A DNA stretch of 64,000 bases from Campylobacter geochelonis (lineage in GTDB: Bacteria > Campylobacterota > Campylobacteria > Campylobacterales > Campylobacteraceae): assembly GCF_013201685.1 (NCBI RefSeq), contig NZ_CP053844.1, positions 186,001-250,000 of the forward strand, read 5' to 3'. Numbering within the stretch: the first letter of the stretch is position 1; each line of letters begins with the position of its first letter. Of this stretch, positions 10,504 through 18,236 are shown piece after piece. Both the position numbers and the translations under genes were made by a program. Below the pieces are notes generated by a model. The model did not search any database. It was not told where the DNA came from and saw nothing but the letters and a program-made list of their open reading frames with translations.

Positions 10504-11981
10504 CGGAGTCTGAGAACGTTCAGACTCAATCTTCACAATACACAGACAACTCTACATCTGCCTTAGTTGAAATATCTAATATAGATAAAGAACTACATTC
10601 TAAACTCGATGAAAACGATAAAGCAAAGGTTATAGACTTAAACGAAGTAACAACTACTAATAACTCTACTAATAAACTAGCAATAGCTAAGAGTAGTGAA
10701 GGTATTGAGATAGTTAAAAACTTAGTTAATAGTGGTATAAAAAGTGAAAATATCTACGGTAAGATGTTAAATATACTTACAAAGTTAGGTATGAGTATCG
10801 GTGGTGTAAGTACTAAGTTTAGTAAAAGAGCTAAAATTATGGCAGAGATGGTAGCTCAACTGCTAACTATGCTGATGATGCAAGATATGCTCATATACCA
10901 GTAAATGATGAGATAGTCCCTAATGAAGATACTGTAGCCTTTGCTAGTGTCAATGGTGGAGGAAAAGCAAGTCCTCAAGCGCTAGAGGATACTATAGATA
11001 TGGCTAGTAAAGTTATAGAAGCTGGTGGAAGTGTCATCATGGATAATACAGACAGAGCTAACACATCTTATAACAAAAGTGGAGAAGGAGTAGTTCAACA
11101 AGCTTTAGAAAAGAAATATGGAAAACCTAGACTATCAAGCAAAGGTTATAATATCTTTTCTAAAAAAACTACTCCAAAAGATAAGAATGCTCCTAAAGGA
11201 GGAGTTAAAGTAGAAGAAAATGCTCCAGTTAAAACTAAACAAAACGTTAAACCTGTAGGTACTAAAGTTGAAAAGATAAATTTATCTATAGAAGCAATAC
11301 CTAGTAATAGTGATGGAAGTGTAAATGATGTGTATGATTCTTTAAAAAGTGATTCTAGAGCTAAAGATACATATACAAAAGAATTTGTTAATGAAGTAAT
11401 TAATTCAAACGAAGCTAAAGCCTTAGCTAGTGAATTAGGTCTTGATGTAAGTTTTAATGGTTATGGTAAAGGTCAATGGGTAGGAGATGATGGAGTCGTA
11501 CAAAACAACCCTAACTTTGAAGTAAGTGTTAAAAATACTAAAGATAGTGAAAGTTTTGACGATAGAGTAAATGCTTATGCTAGTTACTTAGGTGGAATAC
11601 TAAATCAAGATGGTATAGGTAAGAGTAAAGTTGTTCCTAATGCTAAATCTTCAGACAAGAATGCTGTAAAAGTAGTTTTCAACAACCCTGTAACTTATGA
11701 GGATTTAGAAAATATTAATAAAGCCATAGGAGATACCTTTGCTACAGAAGATGGGGAGATGGGGTATTATATAACCACTAGTGGAGATGGTAAAACAGTA
11801 AATGTTATAAGAGATAGTGGTAAAGATTATAGCAATTTTAATTATGAGTTAAGAGATTTGTTAAGAAATAGTAAGTATAATCTAGATATTAAAGAGTTAA
11901 GACAAACTAAAATAGATAGTGAGTTAATCTTTAAAGATACTTATAACAATAATATTCAAAAAGTTGAAAAAGGGGTAAAAG

Positions 11982-12152
11982 ATGATACCAGACAACGTGA
12001 TAGTCAGGAACGCAACGATAGAGGAAGAGGAAGAAGAGGAGAAATCCGTTCAGCTATTCATTCCAACTCCAAGCTTTATCAAGCACTGGAAAGAAAAGCA
12101 GATGAAATTAATGAAAGATACTCAAGACAAGAACGAGGAAAACAAAGAGTAA
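11982..12152 (+). CDS. Small out-of-frame ORF, copy 2 (56 aa)
   Basis: ATG behind an AGGGG site at about 6 nt. It is read in a frame different from the long ORF. The N-terminus (MIPDNVIVRNATI) is followed by a run of glutamates and then the same sequence as the copy at 10324-10500 (KSVQLFIPTPSF...). A good ribosome site in both copies is the only positive evidence for translation. Confidence 0.3.
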   Translation: MIPDNVIVRNATIEEEEEEEKSVQLFIPTPSFIKHWKEKQMKLMKDTQDKNEENKE

Positions 12153-12155
12153 CTA
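12029..12155 (+). repeat. Direct repeat, copy 2 (127 bp)
   Basis: Perfect copy of 10377-10503 at the 3' end of the accessory gene. Flanking protein-level similarity over another 55 codons upstream shows that the paired tails are older than the perfect identity of this block, so gene conversion or strong constraint is likely. Confidence 0.93.
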
Positions 12156-12175
12156 TTGAGTCTGAGACTTCTTAA

Positions 12176-12569
12176 ATTTAAAGATTGTGGCTTAAAATAA
12201 TTACAAAATAGACAAATCGAAAATTCTCAAATTCAACACAAAATAATTAAATTTAAAACCGCTAGAAAGGTAATTTACCTACACTTATAAAGTATAAATT
12301 TATATAAATAAGCTAAATGCTGCGCTCTTTATTTTTATAAAATATATTTATATAATGCGCCGTAGTATAAATTTAAAATATTCTACCTGTAAATTTAAAC
12401 AAAACACAAGGTGCTTATTTATACGATACTTAAAGAAAAATGTATAAATTTTTGGAAATTATTATTAAAATAAAGTGTAATTCACTAACCAAATCATCAA
12501 CTTGAAGCGAAAAAACAAAATCAAAGTGTCAAATTAAATGCAGTTAAAAAGTAGATTAAAAATTATATA
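12176..12569. other. Non-coding gap between the accessory gene and ttrA
   Basis: About 390 bases, very AT-rich and stop-dense, between convergent genes. No integrase, insertion-sequence end, tRNA or inverted repeat was recognised here. It may be the decayed remainder of the accessory element. Confidence 0.4.
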
Positions 12570-12610
12570 TATAAAACGGTAAATTTAGCAAAACAGTTAC
12601 TAAATTTACC
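12570..12610 (-). terminator. Terminator of ttrBA
   Basis: Perfect 11-bp inverted repeat GGTAAATTTAG (12578-12588) and CTAAATTTACC (12600-12610) with an 11-nt loop, located just past the ttrA stop. On the minus strand it is followed by GTTTTATA. Confidence 0.6.
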
Positions 12611-12628
12611 ATTAAATTTATAGCCGAT

Positions 12629-15598
12629 TTAGACTTTATAAATCTTAGCTGGCAACGCCTGCCTTGCGCAAGTGCCTACATAAAAGTCGCCAAGAGTAAA
12701 TTTGCCATTTCTTGTTGGATCAAGCAAACCTAGTTTGTTGTGATTTATCCCATCTTTGCTTGAACTTAACTCAAGTGATTTAACACCATCGATATAATGA
12801 GCTCGTGCGCCAAACTCATCGTGTCCATAGCCATGTTCGATTGAAATTTCGCCATTTACAACACCATTTGTTACAAATGCCACGCCAGTTTGCTCGCCAT
12901 TTGGCGTTACGACTTTGACTAAATCGCCAGTTTTTATACTCTCTTTTTCGCCGATATCTTGTGCGATTCGGACATAGTTGTGCGGATGGATAGCTTTTAA
13001 CTTTTCGATTATCGAAGTATAGTAGTGCTGGATGTTTGATTTGCGTGTGCTTAGCTTATACTTCCACTCTTTTGCTGGATAAATCTTTTCTATAGGAGTT
13101 GCATCGCTAAAAGTTTGAGGCATATATTTTGGAGTTCCACTCATAAATTCTCCAGTTATGGAGTGTTTGTGTGAGCCAAGTGGCTCATAGTAGATTGATG
13201 CTGCGGTTGCTGTAGAAAAAGGTTTAGCAATAACTTCATCTTGATAAGCAAATTTCATATCATCAAAACGACCTCCTCTTGATAGGACTTTGGCTACTTT
13301 TTTGATTTCATCTTTTTTAAGATATGGTTTGAGTTCGTTTAAGGCATTTTGGATAGGCGCAAGCTTTTCATCTTCTTTTGTTATATCGCTAACTCCATTG
13401 CCATCAAAGGCTAAATTTGCCAAAGACGCGGCGTAAAATTGCTCTTTTTTATTAAGTGGATAAATTTTGCCATCTTTATCTTTAAAGCCATTTTTTCCAA
13501 AACCAGCAAGTCCTAGCTCTTTAGCAACTTGTATGAAAAAATGCTCCACACAGATAAGCTCACCGTTTTTATCTCTATCTTGTCTAGCTTTTAGCGCTGG
13601 ATAGCGGATAGTAGAAGCTTTGGTTAGTATGCCCCAATGATCGTTTGGCAATGCCCAGTTTTCTAAATTTACACCATCTGGAACTATGTAGTCGCTATAA
13701 GCGTTGGTTTCATTCATAAAAGCATCAATTGCTATAAAAAGTGGCAAATTTTTACTATCTTTTATCGCATTTACAACAGAGCTGTTTGCTCCTGCTTGAT
13801 TGTAAACAACATTTGTCATATAGTTTATAAAGACTTTTGCTTTGTACGGATATCCAAATGCGCTTGAATTTAATGCTTCGTTGATTAAAGGCATTGAGAG
13901 TGGATACCAAGGTTGGGTTGCTGGATATGGGTTGAGTCCTGCTTTTACTTTGCGTTTAAATTCCGATGAATTTTCATAGTATGCGCCACTTCTTGATAAA
14001 TTTATCCCACTTGCTTTTTTAGCACCTTCAAAACTAGCTAACTCATATCTTCCGCTTAAATAGTTATGAATCCCGCCTTGCGCCATAATCGAGCCACCTT
14101 TATAACCATAAGTTCCTAAAAGTGTATTTAAGATAAAAATCGAGTAAGTACTCATCGCAGCTTGAGTACTCATCATGCCGCCATGCACACTTGCGTTTAC
14201 TTTCTTGCCATTTTTTGTGAAATTTTCCCCAAGCCAAACGATATCTTTTTGGCTCACGCCACAAATTTTACTATACTCTTTTAAGCTTTTTTCAAAAGCT
14301 GACTCTTTCAAGAGTTGCATAGAGCTTTTTACGCCGACTTCTTCGCCATTTAAATCTATCTTATCATCAAAAAATAGCTTTGCTGGTTCGTTTATAAGAT
14401 GGCTTTGAATTTTGCCACTTTTAGAGCATACCAAAGCTTCTCCATCGACGCGGGCAAATTTGCCATAGTCTGGATGGTCTTTTTGTACGATAACTAGATG
14501 AGTTGCGTTTGAGTGATGGATTTCGCCTGATAGCTTGGCTTGTGCTAAATTTGGTTGTTCTAAGTAGTTTTTAGCATAACGTTCATTTTCTATAATCCAC
14601 CTTATAATCGCCATACAAAGAGCTAAATCAGTCCCTGATTTTATAGGTATCCATCTGCCTTTTTTACTTGATGCGAATTTAACTGCGTTTGTGACACTTG
14701 GATCAATCACAGCATAAGAGTACTCATCGTTATCGCTTCTTGCATTTGATAACATTTTTGCTTGTCGTTGGAAGGGGTTTCCGCCATTTGATGGCGCTGT
14801 TCCCCAAAAGAGGTTAAATTTAGCATTTTCATAGTCTGGCTTTGCATGCATAAAGCCTTTCGTTCCAAAGGCGATTTTACCGCCGACTCTAAAACCACCA
14901 CCGCAAATTCCGCCATGCGAGTAGTAATTTACAGTACCAAATGACTTTTTCATAAACCTATCGACTATATCAGAGCGCCCATCATAAAGATAATAACATA
15001 GCAGCTGGTTTCGTTTGCTTCCATACTCTGGGTTTTCTTTATCTATTAATTCATCGCTAAAAATAGCTCTGAGTCCATCTACATGTCCCTCGCCAAAGAG
15101 ATTTCCGCCCTCAACAACTTCTTTTATAAGTTGCTCAAAGCTTATCTTTTGCCATTTTCCCTCTCCTCGTTTGCCAACTCGTTTAAGAGGCGATAGTATG
15201 CGGATGTTTGACTCTGCCATCTTTGAAAGAGAAGCTCCACGACTGCATACAGTTGAGCGAAGTTCTTGGTTTTGTGCTAAATTTGCATATGCAACGCTTA
15301 GTGGTGTGTCGTAGTCTTGGTGATGAAAATTTGCTAATGGGTGATATGGATTTCCAGCGCACCTTACGATTTTACCATTATCAAGCCTAACTCTAATCCC
15401 ACATTTTGTCGTGCATCCATGACACATACTTAAAACAACATCTTGATTTGGTGTTTTAAATACTTTACCATTTACTATTTTAAATTCTGGTTCGTGTGGA
15501 GTCCCTTGTGCTTTATAGTCATCTTGTGGTTGCGTGGCTAATGCTGGTGAGGCAAGAGCGCCTAAAGCCACAGTTTTTATAAAATTTCTTCTTTTCAT
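12629..15598 (-). CDS. ttrA: TtrA-like molybdopterin oxidoreductase, catalytic subunit of tetrathionate reductase
   Basis: 989 aa when started at the ATG preceded by AAAGGA. An upstream in-frame ATG would add 11 residues and overlap ttrB. The Tat signal RRNFIKT is at the N-terminus. The [4Fe-4S] motif CHGCTTKCGIRV with a later cysteine in TVCSRG marks the DMSO-reductase family. GGICGGGFRVGG may hold the Mo-ligand cysteine (inferred). Length and motif layout match TtrA of Salmonella, and the partner gene is a clear TtrB. It would reduce tetrathionate to thiosulfate in the periplasm. Thiosulfate, polysulfide or arsenate reductases are related alternatives. It depends on Moco synthesis (moaA at 47.5 kb). 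Confidence 0.8.
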   Translation of the reverse strand: MKRRNFIKTVALGALASPALATQPQDDYKAQGTPHEPEFKIVNGKVFKTPNQDVVLSMCHGCTTKCGIRVRLDNGKIVRCAGNPYHPLANFHHQDYDTPLSVAYANLAQNQELRSTVCSRGASLSKMAESNIRILSPLKRVGKRGEGKWQKISFEQLIKEVVEGGNLFGEGHVDGLRAIFSDELIDKENPEYGSKRNQLLCYYLYDGRSDIVDRFMKKSFGTVNYYSHGGICGGGFRVGGKIAFGTKGFMHAKPDYENAKFNLFWGTAPSNGGNPFQRQAKMLSNARSDNDEYSYAVIDPSVTNAVKFASSKKGRWIPIKSGTDLALCMAIIRWIIENERYAKNYLEQPNLAQAKLSGEIHHSNATHLVIVQKDHPDYGKFARVDGEALVCSKSGKIQSHLINEPAKLFFDDKIDLNGEEVGVKSSMQLLKESAFEKSLKEYSKICGVSQKDIVWLGENFTKNGKKVNASVHGGMMSTQAAMSTYSIFILNTLLGTYGYKGGSIMAQGGIHNYLSGRYELASFEGAKKASGINLSRSGAYYENSSEFKRKVKAGLNPYPATQPWYPLSMPLINEALNSSAFGYPYKAKVFINYMTNVVYNQAGANSSVVNAIKDSKNLPLFIAIDAFMNETNAYSDYIVPDGVNLENWALPNDHWGILTKASTIRYPALKARQDRDKNGELICVEHFFIQVAKELGLAGFGKNGFKDKDGKIYPLNKKEQFYAASLANLAFDGNGVSDITKEDEKLAPIQNALNELKPYLKKDEIKKVAKVLSRGGRFDDMKFAYQDEVIAKPFSTATAASIYYEPLGSHKHSITGEFMSGTPKYMPQTFSDATPIEKIYPAKEWKYKLSTRKSNIQHYYTSIIEKLKAIHPHNYVRIAQDIGEKESIKTGDLVKVVTPNGEQTGVAFVTNGVVNGEISIEHGYGHDEFGARAHYIDGVKSLELSSSKDGINHNKLGLLDPTRNGKFTLGDFYVGTCARQALPAKIYKV

Positions 15599-15608
15599 TG
15601 TCTTTCCT

Positions 15609-16343
15609 TTAAAAAACATAGAGCTCTTCACTCCAGTGAATCACTCTTTTATACTCTTGACTCTCTTCATTTTTGGCTAGAATTTGGCTGATTCCATGGT
15701 AAAAAACTTGTGGGTTTGTATCTTTTGGACTATAAAGCACCATAGTTTTATGTGTTTGTAAAAATTTACGAATTTGTGAGTTTTCATCGTGTAAATCTCC
15801 AACAATCCTGCTTGCACCAACACAGCTCTCAACGCAAGCTGGCAACAGCCCATCGCGAAGTCTATGATCGCACAATGTGCATTTATCAGCAGTTAAGTTC
15901 TCTTTGTTTAAAAATCTAGCGTGATATGGACAGGCTTCAACGCAAAGAGCGCAACTAATGCAAGCTTGGGTATCAACTTTGACTATGCCATTTTGTCTTT
16001 GATAGCTTGCACCAGTTGGGCAAACATCAATACAAGCTGGTTTTTGACAATGGTTGCAAAGGCGAGGAAGTGAAGCGATAACGCCATTGCCTTTATCGTC
16101 TTTAGCTTCATACTCTGAAACAATAGTTCTAAACTGTGCTATTGGAACGTCATTTTCCATGCTACAACTTGCCGTGCAAGACTGACATCCTACACATCTA
16201 CTTAAGTCTACAACCATACCATATCTTGGGGTTTTGCTATTTGTAAAAACGTTTGGACTAGCTTGCAATGAAACGGTTGAGGCAAAAACTAAACCGCATT
16301 TTTTGATAAATTCGCGCCTTTTATCTTGCGAAATTTCTTGCAT
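15609..16343 (-). CDS. ttrB: TtrB-like 4Fe-4S ferredoxin subunit
   Basis: 244 aa electron-transfer subunit. The Tat-like N-terminus is KRREFIKK. Sixteen cysteines arranged for four [4Fe-4S] clusters are visible: CVGCQSCTASC, CNHCQKPACIDVCP, CISCALCVEACP and CTLCDHRL...CVESC. The blocks PRLCNHC, GLLPACVESCVG and the C-terminal VFYHGI resemble Salmonella TtrB closely (from memory). It is first in a two-gene operon with ttrA 10 nt downstream. The NrfD-like anchor TtrC and the TtrRS regulators are absent from the neighbourhood, so how electrons arrive from the quinone pool is open. Confidence 0.85.
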   Translation of the reverse strand: MQEISQDKRREFIKKCGLVFASTVSLQASPNVFTNSKTPRYGMVVDLSRCVGCQSCTASCSMENDVPIAQFRTIVSEYEAKDDKGNGVIASLPRLCNHCQKPACIDVCPTGASYQRQNGIVKVDTQACISCALCVEACPYHARFLNKENLTADKCTLCDHRLRDGLLPACVESCVGASRIVGDLHDENSQIRKFLQTHKTMVLYSPKDTNPQVFYHGISQILAKNEESQEYKRVIHWSEELYVF

Positions 16344-16500
16344 TTTTTCTCCTTTTTGTGGCGATATTTGATAAAATATAATTTATAACATTAAAACTTT
16401 ATATAATTAGCGTAAAATTTGTGTAAATTTAAGTGTTATTATAAATGTGAAATAAGGGTGTAATGCAGAATAAATTTGATAAATTTCAAAATTTAGCTAA

Positions 16501-16523
16501 ATTTAGGAAAATCCTTCCTAAAT
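16501..16523 (-). terminator. Terminator of exbB-exbD-tonB
   Basis: 9-bp inverted repeat ATTTAGGAA / TTCCTAAAT with a 5-nt loop, overlapping the last codon of tonB on the minus strand. The following minus-strand sequence is AT-rich but has no long T run. Confidence 0.45.
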
Positions 16524-17309
16524 CAGCGTAAATTTAATCGGCGTGTCAAATGTCGTTTTCACGCTTGGTTTTGGAAATTTGTGTTTGGTTTTATGGATAA
16601 ATTTGATAGCAGCTTCATCTAGTATCTCATGCCCACTCGAATCGGTTATCCTAACATCGCTAACTGCGCCATCTTTATCGATGATGAACGATACTTTTAC
16701 CGTTCCTCGCTTTTTAGTGATTCTTGCTTTGTGCGGATAGTGCTTTTTAGCGTATGCTGCGATGATGGCTTGAATTTGAGCTCCTATGTTTTCTTTCTCG
16801 CTTGCACTTAAATTTTGTGTTGGAGTCGTGCTTGTCATAGCGCTTGATGCGATAGAGTTTGTGCTTGCACTTAGCGCGTTATTTCCGCCAGTTTTAGCGA
16901 CATCATCTTTTTTAGTATCATCTTTTTTTTCTTTTTTCTTCTCTGTTTTTTTCTTTTTTGGCTTCTCTTTTTTTGGTTTTGGTTCTGGTTTTTTAACCAC
17001 CTCTTCGACGATTTTATCTTCGATAATCGGTTTTTCAACTATCGGTTCTAGCGGTTTTTCTTCTACTAAAGGCTCTTCTTCTATAATCTCTTCTACGACG
17101 CTTTCTTGCGCTGGAGCAAGGTCTGATTGACCTCCACCTACGTTAAATACATCAAGAGAAATTCTTGTTAAATTTAAAGCCTGTGGTTTTGTGGTATTAA
17201 AATGTCCATAAAGTCCAGCCGCCAAAGCCCCATGAAGTGCTATACTAATCACTAGCCCTAAGGCTAAGCCATTATTCTCTAATTTGCGTTGCGATTGCGA
17301 AATTTTCAT
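16518..17309 (-). CDS. tonB: TonB energy transducer
   Basis: 263 aa. One N-terminal membrane helix (LALGLVISIALHGALAAGLY, about residues 15-34) contains the SxxxH-type pattern. A long periplasmic linker rich in Pro, Glu and Lys follows (about residues 70-135, with repeated PKP and EKP). A C-terminal TonB domain has GTVKVSFIIDKDGAVSDVRI and ends in TPIKFTLI. It transmits proton-motive force from ExbB/ExbD to outer-membrane receptors. It overlaps exbD by 38 bp and is last of exbB-exbD-tonB, directly downstream of a TonB-dependent receptor gene. Confidence 0.95.
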   Translation of the reverse strand: MKISQSQRKLENNGLALGLVISIALHGALAAGLYGHFNTTKPQALNLTRISLDVFNVGGGQSDLAPAQESVVEEIIEEEPLVEEKPLEPIVEKPIIEDKIVEEVVKKPEPKPKKEKPKKKKTEKKKEKKDDTKKDDVAKTGGNNALSASTNSIASSAMTSTTPTQNLSASEKENIGAQIQAIIAAYAKKHYPHKARITKKRGTVKVSFIIDKDGAVSDVRITDSSGHEILDEAAIKFIHKTKHKFPKPSVKTTFDTPIKFTLI

Positions 17310-17664
17310 GCTTTTTCATCTTTAATGCATCTATGACCTTAACAAAACTCTCAAATTTAGCCTCTTTGTCGCTTCTTAAAACAACAAGAGTTTTTGCATC
17401 AAGTGCATTTATCTCTTTGTTAAAGTCCTCTTGGCTTACTAGTTTATCATTTAGATAAATTTGGCTTTGTTCGTCTATCACTATATTTAACGCATCTTTT
17501 GGCGCTTCTCTTATCCCGCTTTGGCTTTGTGGAAGTTCGACTGCGATTTTTCCTTGCGCTATAAAGGTTGAAATGCTAAGCACAATACAAAGCAAAACTA
17601 GCATAATGTCGATAAAAGGAACGACATTTAATCCATCTTTTTTAAGCTTTGAGCTTTTTTTCAT
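17272..17664 (-). CDS. exbD: ExbD proton-channel subunit
   Basis: 130 aa with a single N-terminal membrane helix holding the essential aspartate (VVPFIDIMLVLLCIVLS, about residues 15-31) and a periplasmic domain. It partners with ExbB and TonB. The gene overlaps exbB by 23 bp and tonB by 38 bp, so translation is probably coupled. Confidence 0.95.
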   Translation of the reverse strand: MKKSSKLKKDGLNVVPFIDIMLVLLCIVLSISTFIAQGKIAVELPQSQSGIREAPKDALNIVIDEQSQIYLNDKLVSQEDFNKEINALDAKTLVVLRSDKEAKFESFVKVIDALKMKKHENFAIATQIRE

Positions 17665-18082
17665 GCTCTATCCTAAATTTAGCTAGTATAACTTCAACTT
17701 TTCTTGAAAATGCGTTATAAATCATTAGAGTTGGAATAGCCACTAAAAGCCCAGCTGCCGTAGCTTTAAGCGCTAGTGACATACCTATCATTATCGATTT
17801 TGCATCAACTCCGCCTCCAGCCATTCCCATATCATAAAAAGTTATCATAATGCCAGCTACAGTGCCTAAAAGCCCGATGTATGGGGCGTTTGAGTAGATG
17901 ATGTAAAGAGTGGTTAAATTCTTTGTTAAAAGCACTTCAAGTTCCTCTTCGCTTTGATAATTTTCTATCTTAATTTTTGCGTAAAAGTATAGCCTTTCAA
18001 TGGTGTAAACGACCACGATAAAGCTCATAAAACCCAAAATAATGATAATCAAACTCTCAACATTATCCCGTAAAAAATCCAT
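17642..18082 (-). CDS. exbB: ExbB/MotA-type proton-channel subunit (short form)
   Basis: 146 aa with three predicted membrane helices (about residues 10-30, 62-85 and 100-125). The conserved stretch APYIGLLGTVAGIM and the later GMSLALKATAAGLLVAIP are diagnostic of the ExbB/TolQ/MotA family. It is shorter than E. coli ExbB but of the compact form usual in Campylobacter and Helicobacter. A perfect 15-bp inverted repeat lies 24 nt upstream of its start. Confidence 0.93.
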   Translation of the reverse strand: MDFLRDNVESLIIIILGFMSFIVVVYTIERLYFYAKIKIENYQSEEELEVLLTKNLTTLYIIYSNAPYIGLLGTVAGIMITFYDMGMAGGGVDAKSIMIGMSLALKATAAGLLVAIPTLMIYNAFSRKVEVILAKFRIEHEKKLKA

Positions 18083-18105
18083 TCTTAACCTTTGTTTAAA
18101 TTTGC

Positions 18106-18139
18106 ATCTATTTTAGAAAATGTATTTTCTAAAATAGAT
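18106..18139. repeat. Perfect 15-bp inverted repeat upstream of exbB
   Basis: The arms at 18106-18120 and 18125-18139 are perfect complements around a TGTA spacer. It sits 24 nt before the exbB start, between the receptor gene and exbBD-tonB. It could be an operator, an mRNA stem at the 5' end of exbB, or a second terminator after the receptor. The sequence alone does not decide. Confidence 0.8.
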
Positions 18140-18210
18140 AAAAACTATCAAATTTCAAAAAAAGCAAAATTATAGCCAAAAACACGCTTTAAACAGATAA
18201 TTTTGCTTAA

Positions 18211-18236
18211 AAATAAGCCCAAATTTGGGCTTATTT
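18211..18236 (-). terminator. Terminator hairpin after the TonB-dependent receptor
   Basis: A perfect 26-bp palindrome (AAATAAGCCCAAATTTGGGC plus TTATTT) overlaps the receptor stop codon. The GGGC/GCCC core makes it a plausible strong hairpin. It would partly separate receptor transcription from exbB-exbD-tonB. Confidence 0.6.

Larger units (their letters stand above)
10206..12175 (+). pseudogene. Frameshifted long accessory gene, possibly phage or mobile polyvalent protein
   Basis: Two frames, 10206-10904 and about 10835-12175, join into one of about 655 codons if one A is added to the A-run at 10833-10836. The join then reads KNYGRDGSS...ARYAHIPV without a stop. The reconstructed protein begins (TTG start directly after a stop) with a tail-like segment of about 95 residues, YNLDIK...ERGKQRV. 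A stretch with NGGGKASPQALE and GGSVIMDN follows (about residues 249-305), then a spacer rich in K and P, then a domain of about 190 residues (358-550), then a second copy of the same tail. I do not recognise these domains. Composition (many AGT/ACT/AGA codons), the repeats and the isolated position suggest a remnant of a transferred element. The first tail is probably left from a lost upstream copy. Confidence 0.6.

Noticed and set aside
16786-17130. Plus-strand Phe/Ser-rich frame opposite tonB
   Set aside because: It mirrors the Lys/Glu/Pro linker of TonB and has no ribosome site or family resemblance.
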